NCBI GenBank assembly: GCA_950295325.1
Contig: OX485808.1
Span: 30,090,527 to 30,154,526 of the forward strand
Length of the DNA: 64,000 bases
Direction of reading: 5' to 3'
DNA from: Polytrichum commune
Taxonomy: Eukaryota > Streptophyta > Polytrichopsida > Polytrichales > Polytrichaceae
Both the position numbers and the translations under genes were made by a program. Shown piece by piece: positions 21,813-34,228 of the stretch. The notes below the pieces were generated by a model that was not told the DNA's origin, searched no databases, and worked only from the letters and a program-made list of their open reading frames with translations. Each line of letters opens with the position of its first letter. The stretch's first letter is position 1.

Positions 21813-22504
21813 TCCAACAAGGCCAAGCTATATATTGTATTGTCCCAGGTTTGCACTAATTGTACTATATTGTCAAAATATTGTACTTACTTTGTGATTC
21901 ATTGTATTTGAGTTTCTTCCTTGTTTTAGAATGTAGTACTACGTAGTCTCGAGTTTTTCTTCCAACTGGACCATAAGGTGGATATTAACTTCCATCAATC
22001 AGAAGCCATTATAGACCATTACTTTAGGGGGTTAGCCTTTTTGACACTAATAAGCTTAATATGACGTAGCCCATTGTCACATCCATGAGGGGTTGGGAAT
22101 GTCTTTTGCAATGTGCCAGGATGGACAAAAGAATATAGAGGAGAGTTCAGACCATTGGTGGTCTAGTATAATGGTGAATGCATGGTATCAATAATCTACA
22201 TGAATTACGGTGTCAAAGAACCCACCCATGGGTATCAATATTGCAGTAGCAATCAAGTATCGATATTTGGTGGGCTCGTCAAGGCGAGAAAATATTCGAT
22301 ACCCGATTTATTATTTGGATAAACGCCATTCTAAAACATATCAATGTTAAGGCTACTTAACCTAGATACGGATCTTCTTGCATGGTATTTAGACCCAAAT
22401 GATATCGAAAAGCAATTGAATTTCTCAATATGTGCCAAGAAAAAAACCAAATGATATTGAAAACACATATATCATCAGATACTCATATGCTATTGTTATT
22501 TAAA
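21813..22504. other. AT-rich spacer
   Basis: No coding, RNA or transposon feature was recognised in this stretch. Confidence 0.35.
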
Positions 22505-22700
22505 AAATGAAATCCTAATCATAGGTACATGAGTGATATTAAAAAACATAAATTCCTTATTATAGATACATGAATAGTATTAAGAACATAAATTCCTCTT
22601 ATAATGACATGAATGGTATCAACAAAATTTTTAATTAGATACATGAATGGATGAAAAATAAATAAAGTACTTACTATAAATACATGAATGGTATAAAAAA
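22505..22700 (+). repeat. Degenerate short tandem repeat, about 45-60 bp unit
   Basis: The motif ATACATGAATGGTAT, with an upstream AACATAAATTCCT-like segment, recurs about five times between 22515 and 22700 with spacings of roughly 45-60 bp and many substitutions. It is AT-rich and noncoding. Confidence 0.6.
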
Positions 22701-23059
22701 GACAATACCAACGCAACATTAGAGTTGACCATAACATCTGTCAACATGTGAGCCTTGTTACCATTCTAACCTTCATGAAAGTATGCTCCCTCTCTTTCAT
22801 CCACGTCAAATTCATGCTAGAATTGAATCAAGATTTCATATCATGCCCTTTCATTTCAAAATCAAAGTGTGATTATTCTAACATAAAGAAACATGCAATC
22901 TTTTCACTTAATAATGTTATCACTTTTTGTAAAGTCTAACTCCCTTTCCGTGGTAATAAGGATTCCCGTGAAATTTTGGTGGTATTTGGAATTTGTTGAT
23001 TGCAACAACACTTGCATGACTAACATACCTTAAGACTAAAGAAACTCCAAAATCAAGCA

Positions 23060-24010
23060 ATCTTATTACTTGAGAGTAAACTCTTAGACTTAATGAGTTT
23101 GCATTAGAGTTTGATTCCATGCCTACTATGGAGAGTGCAACAAAAATTTGTCCCTTTCCAAATTTGTTCATAACTTATTCCATTTGGGTGCTACAATATT
23201 CACTTCGGGCCTTTGAACCCAATTTAGGGGTCAATTTGGTTTTCAGTGTATATCCCTAAGTTGTACATAATTATATGTGTTTGCACCTTCCACCATGATG
23301 AGTGTCAAGTACGGTTGTAAATTTGATTGTTACGTACCCTACACCACATCCTTGATATACAATTTCGGTTCAAAGAAACCTATTGTGGAAGGTGTGGCAA
23401 AAAATTGTCCCCTTCCAAGTTCCTTCTTAATGTATTCCATGCGGGTCCCACAAATTCCGATCTGACCTTCTGAATCCACTTTAGGGGTCGATGCTCCCTT
23501 TGCCTAAAACCTGTTATTTCTAGACGACAACATTCAAATCAATGTCGGGCATCGGTACCTTGCCCACATGTAGTTTGTTATAATGTGAAGCAAACGTCAC
23601 TAATTTGATGCAAATACCCAAACTAAGAAAACGCATAGCTTTCTTATGACGTATTTATGTCATAATTCTCCAGAAGCAATTTGGTTTTAAATATATAACC
23701 CTAATGTGTACACAATTCTATGTGTTTTTCACCCTCTACCATGATAAGTTACACGAAACTTAGGTGTCATGATGGGTGTCACGTTTGGCTACAAATTCAA
23801 CTGTTGTACATCCTTCACTACATTTCTTAGTATTTGATTTTGGTTCAAAGACACATGCCATGGAGAGTATGGCAAAAAAAACTTGCCCCTTCCAAGTTTG
23901 TTGTTGATTTATTCTATTTGGGTCCCACAAGATTAAGTTGGGGTCTCTAAACTCAATCTAGGGGTCAATTTGATTCTCAATATATATCCCCGGGCATACT
24001 ATAATTTATG
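23060..24010 (+). repeat. Degenerate tandem repeat of about 250-470 bp, three units
   Basis: Three units share the order of blocks TCCCCTTCCAAGTTTGTT, ATTCCATTTGGGTCCCACAA, TTTAGGGGTCAATTTGG and TATATCCCTAAG...TATGTGT. They are anchored at about 23150, 23410 and 23885 for the first block. Spacing is uneven and similarity moderate, so this is an old duplication. No protein is encoded. Confidence 0.65.
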
Positions 24011-24746
24011 TGTGCTTTTACCCATGATAAATGTCAGAAACCTTCATTCCATTGGAGGACTTTATGATTTCAATAATGACTAAAAAACAAGGATAGTGGT
24101 GGGGAGGAGGATGGCGGGGGTGTAGAATGAGCATACATGGATTTTCAAGGTTTTGAATACGAAGGAAAAGGAAGCCTAATACGTGCACAAAACCGCTTGC
24201 TTTTCAAGCAAGTAATTGTTGCAATGGTTAACATGCTTGGGGAGTCATTTTCTCTACTCACTATGGACAACTATCAACATGTTTGTTAAAGTTCACCTAG
24301 AAGTGGCAATTCCTCATAGTGGATCACATGGTTAAACGAATTGACGACCATTTGAAGGATATTTGTATTGTCCGCTTCTACATTGATATGTGCACTTCGT
24401 TGCATCAGAAAATGACGTGATGTTTTTTACAAAAAGAAGGTCCAATTAAAAGATTTAAGATAAATATTACAATAACCTTAGCTCTACCATAGCCCCTAAT
24501 ATATGTAATAGCATTGGATGCTCAAAAGATGGTGTTAGCTTATGAAGGTCATTTTTTGTAAGTAACACAAGACATGTATATGGAAAACCTGTACTACACT
24601 ATAAATGAAAATTTGTGATCCTTAATGCACCAAGTTGCAACTTGAGCATAGAAGTCTCATTATTTTTTTAATACCGGTAGAGTAATGGTCCAAGATGACC
24701 CTAAACTACCGGATGATAGTGGAGAGGTACCGAAACCAAATGGAGT
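24011..24746. other. AT-rich spacer before the third LTR
   Basis: No gene or transposon terminus was recognised up to the 5-bp target duplication at 24747-24751. Confidence 0.35.
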
Positions 24747-24967
24747 GGTCGTGTGAGCCCTCAATCTCCACCCTTAAGCGTCGTAGTCCGGGTGGAGACT
24801 CAGACCCCACATGTCCTAATTAGCTTCCCCCTTCCTCATCATTTAACCTTGTACACCAAGTGAATGAGGCTCACACATACCACACTTTATAATGAAATAG
24901 TGCCTTACATTAGCATTCACAAATGCTTGGAATCGTTAGCCGCCCAATTCTCCTAGATAGATAGAAA

Positions 24968-24992
24968 CTCCGGTCCCTTTTAGGGGCCGGCG
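24968..24992 (-). other. 3'-terminal hairpin of LINE D
   Basis: Bases 24970-24978 and 24982-24990 form a 9-position stem with a 3-nt loop, immediately before the TATC tail. One position is mismatched in the RNA sense. The same geometry with a different sequence occurs in copy E at 54219-54239. In related LINEs such 3' hairpins are bound by the reverse transcriptase. Confidence 0.6.
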
Positions 24993-25171
24993 TGAATAGA
25001 GTGTCCGTTCGTAATGCCAACAACCCGATGCCCACAGGACATGGGGAAGCTGGGACAAGACTACTCTCCTCTTTGGAGGATGGACACTATAGTAACCGAG
25101 AAACAAATAACATGGGCCGATCATGGCCCACGGGGGTGCATGCCTTTTAAGTATTATTAGTGTTTTTGTAA

Positions 25172-25292
25172 TGAGAGTGAACACCAAGTCATGATTCCTC
25201 GGTTGGTTGTGGGAGGATGTTTGAGTTAAGACGTTCCGGGTTCGATTCCAGTCGAGTCCATATGATCGTTTAAATGTAAGACGTGACTTGGT
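25172..25292 (+). repeat. tRNA-like (SINE-like) insert in the 3' UTR of LINE D
   Basis: An insert absent from the 3' UTR of copy E contains a perfect RNA polymerase III B-box-like GGTTCGATTCC near 25231-25241 and a weak A-box-like TGGTTGTGGGAGG about 30 bp upstream. It is bracketed by an inverted repeat, ACCAAGTCATG at about 25173 and CGTGACTTGGT at about 25280. A full cloverleaf cannot be drawn, so it is not called as a tRNA gene. It may be a tRNA-derived SINE or a structured UTR module. Confidence 0.4.
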
Positions 25293-25393
25293 GCTGCAAG
25301 TGAGTAAAAGGCAGGAAATTTGCCAACCAACCGGCATCACTCCCTCATTCTGAGCTGTAAATAGATATTAAATATTATATAAGTTTTTGGGTT

Positions 25394-28300
25394 TTATGGA
25401 GGGTCTAAGTTTTGGGGGAGCGGTTGGTGGTTTTCAATTCTCCTCTTATGGAGGAGGATGGACATGGCATATTGTATTGCAATGGTATTAATATTTTTAA
25501 AGGTATTTTTGATGGTAACCATGGGTATTTTGAGATTTTCTTCTAGTATTTTCATAGATGGGATGTGGGCCGTAGCTCGGGCCCCAGCTGTGATGACAAT
25601 AAGTGGTTCGATTTTCCATCCTCTGGAAGCGATACTATCAATCAATGGTTTGTATTTGTTGTTTTTTGCTTCTATTGCTTCTGGGGAGAATTTGTCGTTA
25701 CAATATGTGAATTCAATAAATTGTATGGTGAGGTTAGGGTCAATATCAATGGGAGGGTCATTTTGATATGGTAATCCTTTAACGCAGAGTATATCGGGTC
25801 GAAATTTTGCGTTGCAATGACATCTTTGTGTGTTACATGTGCAGGGGAGTAGCCAATTGGGGACAGTATTTTCTTGGGGATTATTATTGAAGGTACCGGC
25901 ATTCATGAGAGTAAAACATCGGGATTTTTCGGACGAGATTAGGAGCTTCCTAATTTCTCCGACTGCTTTGTTATGTCTTTTAATTCGTAGTGAGTGTATA
26001 TGTTGTTGGTTACATTTCAGTAGTACATGTAGCCAAGTGTCTGGATCATTTGAATTGCATATAGGGCACGTGATAGAGGGGTACCTCTGGTGACCGAAGA
26101 ACATTTGTTTTCTAGCATTACCCATGTATGTTCCTGTGTGGAATTTAATAAGGCAGGATTTTTGTTTGTCTGTAATTAAGGGATTTGTCCAGAATTCGTT
26201 GGACAGTTCTTTGTCAATGTCTATATTTTTTGTCCATTTACACGTGTTGGGGGTTTGTGTGGCCATGATTGCTATATTGGTTTCCCTATCATATTTTTTA
26301 ATTTGTTTTTCTAAGAATCTTACTGGGCCTTTGTCTGGGACGTCTGCCATCGAGGCCCAGACGTCCTTTTGATAATAGTACGGGGTGGCGTGGGCATGTT
26401 CATATGGGTGGATGGCAATTCTGTGTTCTAATTCTAACCCGTCTTTTGCTAGTTTATCCGCTTTTTCATTACCGTCAATATTGACGTGTGCTCTGACTTT
26501 GTATAGTGTGATTGGTTGTGTACGGTCTTGAAGGATTTTTACCATGGAGTTGAGTGTGGTTTGGTCTGGGTGACTATTATGGAGAGTGGGGTGTTTAATT
26601 TGTGTGTTGAGTAGGTATAATACGTTTAGACTGTCTGTGAATATAAATGCGGGTTCATTAGGGAATTGTGTATTGATGATTCTTAGTGTTTTGTGTATAG
26701 CCATCATTTCTGCACGTAGTATGTTTTGATGCCCATGGAGTCTTTTGGCGATATTTAAGCCTTTGGGGCTATAGATACCGTATCCAGCTCTTTCTCTTCT
26801 CCATACCCCAGGGGCAATTTCTTTGGGTTTTATAAAGGACCCGTCCGTGTAGTAGCTAAATTGGGGGTGGAATTTTAGCGGTAAGTTAGTTTGGTAGTTT
26901 GGAAGTTGTGGGGTGGGGAAATTATTGTGTAGGGGTGTGTTTGGGTAGTTTGATTTAGCCCATTTTTTACTAGGGTTAACAGTGATGTTCGGAGGGGTGG
27001 GTGGTGCAATTTGAGTGTGACTTTGTAGTATTTGGAGGTTATTTGTTGTGTCATTTATTAACTTCATTTGTTCGTAGGTACCTATGTTATTATTTTGGTG
27101 ATGGATACAGAATATTTGCATGGTAGATGGTTCTTTCCTTGTGATATTGAGCTCGGGGGGTATTGTTGGTTCTTCATATGTGATTGTGTCAGCGGCAAAA
27201 TGGGCAATGACATGTGTGTCTGGGAATGGGCCTGTGTGTGGGTTCGAGTTTTGGTACCAGTCAGTGTCTGGGGATATAATTATAGTGATTGTGTAAGGGT
27301 CATTTTGGGCCGCCATGCGTGCCCAGTAAATGGCTTGTTGTAGGTCTGTTGAGTTGTGAGGATGTGCGTATCCGATTCCTTGCCATTTAAAGTCAAACAC
27401 TTTTCCTAAGGATCCTAATATTATGTCTCGTGAGAATGGTGAGTAGAATTGGGTGAATTGTGTAGGACATGTAACTGGGGATGAAAAATATGAGTGGTTA
27501 ATATTGAATGTTGTAATTAGTAGATCCAATATTTGAGTTGGTATTGTATATTGGGCTCTTTTGAGTGGGTCGTTTTTTGGGATACGGTATTTGTATCTTT
27601 GGTATAGCCAAACAATTTCAGTTTCGAATGATTGGGTAGATGGTTCTAGACCGTGTGTGGTATTTTTTGCTAATTGGTATTGTTTCCATAACCATGTTAG
27701 TCTAGCTTTCGGGATGGTGATGAGATGCCTTCCATTGTCTTCGTATATGTGAGCGACATCGAATTGTGTTTGGATAGTATCAGAGTTTGTTTCAATGTCG
27801 TTTTCTGGGTTGCATTCACTAATAGAGATATGTGCTAGCGGAATTATTGTGGTTGGTGTGACGTATCTTGTGTCTCGGTGTTGTTCTGTGGTGAAGTGGG
27901 CCTTAATGATGTTTGAAAAATGCTTGTGTTGTCTTTCTGTGTAATATTGGGTAAGCAGGTTTGTATTGTGATTGCATATGTTGGCTTCACAATAGGGGTA
28001 TAGGTCCCTTTGGGTTCGCCATTTATTATATGTGTTGTTATTTGTTGTGGTCCATTGACATAGGTATGACGTGACTGTTCTTTTTATTCCATTGTGGTCA
28101 TTAGATTGTTTTTGTTTGTGATCGAGTATTTTGTGTATGGGGAATTGTCGGGGGTTTTTAAGCATGTTGTTGGGGGGAGGAGGTAGATGGGGGATGGGGA
28201 GGTTAGGGGAGTGTATAGGGGCGGTCGGTGTGTGAGGTAGGATGTTGTGATTTCTTATTATATATTTGTTTTTGAGGGATCTTGTTGGGTGATGTTGTTG

Positions 28301-29802
28301 GCAAGGTAAGGAGCATTGATTGCAGGGGGGGTGGCAGAATAGTTGATTAGCTATATTAAGTGCGCTTTGGATGAGTTTAGAAGGAGTGGAGTGGTAGATT
28401 TTAAATTCGTCATTGTTCATTAGAGTGGTACCATTAGGCATGGTAATTTGGTCTAGTGTGGTTATATTATGTATAAGTAGTTTGTGTAGTAGTTTAAGTG
28501 AGGTGTTGGGGTTTAAGCCATGTAGCATTTGTGCTTCTTGCATCCATGCAGTTTCAAGTGAGGATGGGGTTAGTAGAAAATTATTTATTGTGTTTTTTAG
28601 ATGGACTCCGGCTTTATGTTTGAGCAAGAACAATGTTCTAGTGATGGGTGATCTAACACAATGGTGGTATTTAATGCGAGTGATTTCTTGAGAGCCCCCA
28701 TATTTGGCGAGTATGAATTGTAATAGACCAGTATATATTTTCCCAATTCTCCCTTTGTCATTGAGGGCATTTTGTAGTTGTTCTCCAATGCATTTTAGGT
28801 AGGCATTTTGTAGTGAGAAGGCTTCGATTCCAAATAGGTTGTGTGGGAGTTGTGTGGCGATGTTAGATGTGCATTTGGGTATCCCGCAAATCGTTTTGTG
28901 AAGTACTATAATTTTTTTATCTAGTTTTTTGATAGCTGGTATGGAATAAGGTACTGCGTAGAAGCTGTATGCTATTCCAGCGCGTATGACTGTATCTGCC
29001 ATGTTTATTTTTTGTTTCATAGTAGCTGGGCATGTTGTAAGGGCTTGACATTGTTTGATGACTTTAGTTGTAGTAGTATTTATTTGTGTTTTCCATTTGA
29101 GTGATGGTGCAAGGTTTATTCCTAGATACGTGTATGGTTCATGTTGGTTTAAGACTGGTATAGGTTGATTCCTGTAGTTTATATTGGTGGATTGGATTAA
29201 GGCTTTAAAGATTGTGGGGTGAAGTTTGGATTTGTTTGGGCAGCCAGTTATTGCACACTTGGGTATTCCAAGGTCCATTCCTGCCCATTCGCAAAATTTG
29301 TCTAGTTTGTTGAGTTGTGTTTGCAATGTCTCTAGTTTATTGGCGATTGCGGCAAGATCATCTGCATATGCTGCTGATGAGATTTTTATTTTAGATGTGC
29401 CAAAAGTGTATCAATTATTTCCTTGTTGTAGCCATCTGAGGAGGGGTTCTAGGAATATGATAAATAGATATGGGCTAAGGGTATCACCTTGTATTGTACC
29501 TCTTTGAATAGGGATTGGTGAGGTTTTTCCGAAGTATTCGCCAGTGAATATTGTTGAGGATTGTGAGTATATGTTTCCTATGAGGTTTATGGAATCAGTG
29601 GGATATCCCAGATCTTTCATTATGGCTAAAAGTCTGGCGTGATCAATGGAGCCAAAGGCGTTTTTGAAGTCAATGTAGAGGATATATATATCTTGGTTCG
29701 TGAGTCTTGCGTCTTCAAGCGCTCCGATGAGTAGTTGGATTTGTCTAGAAGTGCTTCTCTCTGCTCTGAAGCCTTCTTGACTGTCATGTAATATTTGGTA
29801 AT
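25394..29802 (-). pseudogene. LINE D ORF2: RT (partial), RNase H, CCHC finger and restriction-like endonuclease
   Basis: The frame is open from the truncation point to the stop at 25394 except for one TGA at 29411-29413, where copy E has Gly (GNNGYTFG). Domains in order: the RT from motif A (YIDFKNAFGSIDH), motif B (QGDTLSPYLF) and the catalytic YADD (about 29370); a long connection; RNase H with YYTDGSF (about 26850), LRAEMMAI, FTDSLN and DGNEKAD; CPICNSNDPDTWLHVLLKC, a C-x2-C-x9-H-x4-C finger (about 26060); RHNKAV; RPDILC (about 25800); and IEFTYCNDKF followed by KNNKY (about 25690-25730). It is the best-preserved copy of the C-terminal half in the window. It cannot move on its own because it lacks the N-terminal half of ORF2. 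Confidence 0.9.
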
Positions 29803-31169
29803 ATTAGGTATCTCCTACACCTAATTAGCTAATTACTCTCTAATTGCACACCCTAACCCACCAATCACATGAGCATCCTTGGTCGTTTGGACACCCCTTG
29901 TGAGGTCCAGCAACCTCCAGCTACTACTTCTCCTAATACTAAACTATATGCTTCACTGAATTGTCTCCTAACCCTTGGCACCGAACAGAGGATTTCCAGC
30001 AACTTCTAATTCTACCCACTCTACTTGGACCGATCGTCTGGGCATTGTGTCTTATTTCTTGCATCCGCAAGCTCCCGAATTCGACAGGGTATACTAACGG
30101 TGAGGAGTAGATTCCTCCTTCAACCTTATTCAACCACCCAACTGCATTGCTGAGAGACATTCACAAGCAGAACCTCGTGCATCAGATCCAGCAACCTTCC
30201 TTCCATCCTCTCCCGCACGATTCCCGTAGACCCAATCCACCCTTTCCCAAACTGCACTCTGCCTTGCTCTCCTTGTAGCATGAGCTGAGCCTCATCTGCT
30301 GCAATCCCCTCTCATCAGGTGCCTCCTACTGTGTCGCCGCTCGTCACCTTTTCTTGTGTGAACCTCTCAACTCTCTGCCTGGATTTCCTCACAACTTCGG
30401 CCAACTCCACTGATTCGATTTTCCAGGACATCCCTTGCATTGTGAAGTCTCGGTGCAAGGGTGACCCATTCCAGCTTCAGCTGGAAGCGCCCAAATGTAG
30501 ACTGGTGGCAGCCACATTCTCCGCCCTGATTCTTCACTCAGTGATATTTGTCGTTCTTTGAGGCTGGGAGCCAAAACTCCGAATTGTACCAGCTCCCGAA
30601 CCAACCCAGCTCCTCTCCTTGATCAGAAGTATCTTGATGCCCAACATCCTTCAGGCTGTAGTTGTCGTCCAAGCCACCTCCCCTGAGGGAAGGCATGCCT
30701 TTCCAGTGAGGTCGCCATCTCTCCACCGAATGCCGCCCCGCTCCGCAACCTCCACTGTCGCAACAACCTCCTAGAGAGAATTCCAGGGGCTACCCCTCCC
30801 CTTGCCTTGTGCGGCTTGCCCAATCCGATTCAGTAGGACCACCCCCCCCCCCCCCTTAACCAACTACTATCAACACTTAAAACAAACAATAACCATTTGG
30901 CCAAAGCCACTAACCTAGGACAAATACTAACCTAAGTCCTAACCCAACTAACTCAAAGCCTCACCCACTCAAGGTTAATCATTAAATTAACACTTCCATA
31001 ATCAAGCCCCAATTAATCTTCACTTCGGTCTTTAACTCAACTCAACTCCAAGCATAGAAGCCTCACTCTTTTTAATTTTTTTGAACATTCAATGTGAATC
31101 TAAAGCCTCAGTTTTTAATGCATTTAATGTCAAGAACACATGTGAGCACCATATTGGGCTCACAGGTTG

Positions 31170-31590
31170 GCGGTTCAATTCCCGGCCATGAAATTGTGTC
31201 TCGATTTGACAGGAAAACTAACCAAGTGGTCAAGCACCTCTTATATTCCAAAAAAAGAAAAACCAACAAAATATGGGTATTCACCACATTAAATTTTTTT
31301 TAAGAATTCACTACAGTGCAAATTCAAAATAACATGCGTTGTCAATTGAAATTGGCATGGGGCAACCCAAATTGCAGTGACGAGCGTAGATGAGGTAATA
31401 AGTTGTAGGAGGACCATAGAATGATGTGCCCTAGAAATGGTGAAGTTAGAACGAAGTAGTGTATGTAGGTGAGGTGCACCTATTTCCATGATGATTTTGC
31501 AGACCAACAATCCTGCCATTAAGGTAGAGGCATCTAAATCCGTTATCCTATAATAAACCGACACCTATACCCGCCTCCTAACTACCAATA
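31170..31590. other. AT-rich spacer with a B-box-like motif
   Basis: GGTTCAATTCCCGGCC at about 31173 resembles a polymerase III B box, and an A-rich tail follows near 31250, so a decayed tRNA-derived SINE is possible. No A box is visible on this side of the LTR. Nothing else was recognised. Confidence 0.25.
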
Positions 31591-31835
31591 CCTACTTACC
31601 TTAAACCGTCACTTGTGCTAATTCTGTGGCTGGGCCCGCCAAGTGACGGTTTAAGGTGCTAGTTGGCACGCCACCCCATTGTGGAGGTGCTAGGATTATA
31701 TACTATTTAGAATGGCCATTGCACTAGGTTAGGTTGTTATTCCCGGACTTTTAGATTAGAAAATATGACAACACTATTCATTCTACCCATGCAACCTAGC
31801 TGGGTTGTCAGATATTAGGTGGCGGTTTAGGGTGT
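31591..31835. repeat. Foldback element with an 18-bp perfect hairpin
   Basis: ACCTTAAACCGTCACTTG (31598-31615) and its exact reverse complement (31640-31657) surround a 24-nt GC-rich loop. A second, imperfect inverted copy of the arm, GGTGGCGGTTTAGGGTGTAGG, lies near 31811-31831, suggesting a small non-autonomous DNA element of about 245 bp. No target duplication was identified. Confidence 0.5.
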
Positions 31836-33189
31836 AGGGTAGGTTGACACTAGTATATTAAGTGTCCGGATTTCGGTGTTAGATCTCTTGTTTTCATGCT
31901 CATCTATCTAGGCGGAGGTTGCTTAGCTTTTACCTAAGTGATTAAGGGGGTTGATTAAGAGGCGGATTAGCGTGCATTAATGCATTCATGTTTTGGTTTA
32001 GGGTTGATTGAAAAGTGGCTGCTTAATTACATGCAATTAGTACTTTGAGGGTGATTAAGAGTGATGTGCAAGAGTGATTAAGGTACTTTGAGGGCTCATT
32101 AAGTTAACTTACATATTAGGATGTGAATGAGAGGTTGATCCACGTGCAAGAGTGATTAGAGTATTTGCTTTGACGGCTCATTAAGTTATTTATTAGGAGG
32201 TGATTGGAAGATTAATTTACATACAAGAGTGATCAATGCATGTAGTATAAGGAGGAGTTAAGGTCACATATATATATATATATATATTTTTATTGAGCGA
32301 TCTGGTATATCATTTCTTCTTATTGGCTATTCTTCTCCTCGGCATTCATTCATTCTTTTCAACTTTATCATCCAGGTAATTTTTATCCCTTAACCATCTT
32401 AATTACATTCTTAAGTAGATCTATGTTTTTGTATGGATGATTTTTATTGTAAATATATATTTTTGTCTAGTTATTGCATCTCTATCCCATTTGGATATAA
32501 ACTCTAACCCATTAAACCTTTATTGCACTACCAATGCCTCCTTCATACTTAAATCTAACAAATAACCACAGTCTTTATCAAACCCCGAATATTGGGTAAA
32601 AACCTTATTGATTATAACATCCGGCTATCTCAATGCATATAAAAAAACTTACTATGGAGATTTTCGAGTAGGTTTTAGTTCAAAAGTTTTCACACACATT
32701 ATTTATCCACTAGGCAATGACATGTTGGATAGTTATTGTCCCATCCCTAAATATCTTACTATTCATCTATCTTAACATCGGTTTTTTTTAAAAACTCCTT
32801 ATACTCTCGAAATCAAGACTATAAGCAACCAATCCAAGGGCCGGAATACAACAATTTTGAAGGTCGTAAAATTCTTGCCTCATGTCTAGGTACCGATAGG
32901 AAGATTGGTGCTTGAGGCTTAAAACCTCCACTTTTAAATCATGTCATATCAACTCCAGAAAATGTTGCTATGTAAGCATCCATATCATCCTTAGGACCAA
33001 TGACTTGGAATCCCATGTGAATACTAGTTATAGGACAACAAACATATAATTAAATAATAAACCACACACTAATTTTCTAGGGAAAAAATAATTAATGTAG
33101 TCCAAGTTAATTCTCATGTGGAGAACTATCGGGAGCTCTAGAAAGTTATTTCGCCCCACAATATTATGATTATTTAGTGTACTTCTCAA
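31836..33189. other. AT-rich spacer with a short tandem duplication and a TA microsatellite
   Basis: Between about 32030 and 32240 the phrases GGCTCATTAAGTTA and CAAGAGTGATTA recur two or three times, a degenerate duplication of about 75-95 bp. A TA run lies at 32267-32287. No gene was recognised. Confidence 0.4.
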
Positions 33190-33880
33190 TCACAAACTAT
33201 CCCTCCTAATTTGGGGATGAAAGTTGAGATGCAAAAGTCACTAGAGATCAAAGTGAATGTATATTTACTTTTAAGCAATCTCAAATGTATTGCTAATTGG
33301 GTTGACAATTGCATATATGTAGTCAAACCATGCATGCATAAGTTTAATATTTTGCGCATTTGTTACTTATGCTTAAGTTTTATTGCCCCTAGCCTTGCCC
33401 CCCCCCCCCCCGGAACAATTACCAATGGATTGGACCATGAAACTCATCTAGTTAGCAATTACAATCATGGAAAATGTCATTCTAAGTTTTGAGATTGGAC
33501 TATATATGCAAAAGTTACTAGTAGCCAAATGAACATTTGTTTTATAGTTAAAAAAATTGCATAGAGGTTTCCCACTTATATTAACATTTGAACGTATAAT
33601 GAAGGTCTAAATTAACATGTCGGTAGGTTCTCATCGTCAATTGTTGCATGTCTTCCCAAGCTCTTGAGCTTGGTGCTTTTGCCTTAAGGTGTATTTTAGC
33701 CATATGGTGGGCAAATGTGTTCCTCATGAATTCATATGGACCGTTGGATTGGACTGAATTATCACGCCTAGTTAGCGATTGCCAATCATGCAAAGTACCA
33801 TTCCAAAAATTGGGATCGGAATTGAGATGCCAAAGTTTATAGATCTCATAATGAAGGCGATTTTTGTAGTTAAGTGATCA
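33190..33880 (+). repeat. Degenerate tandem repeat, about 260-340 bp unit
   Basis: Three loosely similar units are anchored on TTGAGATGCAAAAGT-like sequence at about 33226, 33487 and 33823, each preceded by a CTAGTTAGC(A/G)ATT...AATCATG block or its remnant. Similarity is weak and the repeat is old and noncoding. A C-run lies at about 33401-33411. Confidence 0.4.
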
Positions 33881-34228
33881 CATATGTCCTTCCAATTATG
33901 TTGACTAGATAGTGTTGATGGTGTGAAGGCTTTGTTTTCGTAACCAACTTTTAGGCTTCGCTAAAGTTAAGTTGGAAAAGGGCATAAACTACACATACAT
34001 ATTAGATCTAAATCCATAATATAGAGTATTCTATTAATGATTGTCACTAAGATTCTAACCTACATACACCACAAAACTTAACATTTTTAGAATCTTTTGC
34101 ATTGTTCGTGCCTTGACAAATTATGTATTATACAAATGTGACACTAGTGAGCCGTCTCATTATTTGTGTGTACATATAATATTTATTAATTTTTAATAAT
34201 ATCTTAATTGAATATATTGCGTGCAGAC

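Larger units (their letters stand above)
24956..29810 (-). mobile_element. LINE copy D: 5'-truncated dual-endonuclease non-LTR retrotransposon
   Basis: The element runs on the minus strand from a truncation within the RT domain (about 29802) to a 3' tail of TATC repeats (about 24956-24964). A 7-bp duplication TCTCCTA lies at 24949-24955 and 29811-29817. Its 3' UTR (24956-25393) shares the terminal 130 bp with copy E, including CTGTGGGC and a 3' hairpin, but carries a tRNA-like insert. Protein similarity to E is high across about 1,450 codons. 5' truncation with a short microsatellite tail is typical of target-primed reverse transcription. Confidence 0.92.
24752..31164 (-). mobile_element. Solo LTR, family TGTGAGCCC, copy 2, split by LINE D
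   Basis: Read on the minus strand it begins at 31164 with TGTGAGCCCAATATGG and ends at 24752 with AGGGCTCACA. The flanking 5-mers are GGTTG (31165-31169) and GGTCG (24747-24751), a target duplication with one mismatch. The A-rich block with AAAAAGAGTGAGGCTT (about 31060-31080) and the terminal CGGACTACGACGC block (about 24780) match copies 1 and 3. LINE D (24956-29810, with its own 7-bp duplication) lies inside, leaving about 1.55 kb of LTR sequence, close to the size of copy 1. The GC-rich part at 29900-30840 includes a C-run at about 30841-30856. Confidence 0.7.

Noticed and set aside
25172-25292. Functional tRNA gene in the LINE D 3' UTR
   Set aside because: The T-arm stem does not pair well and no acceptor stem or anticodon loop can be drawn; only the B-box-like sequence is convincing.
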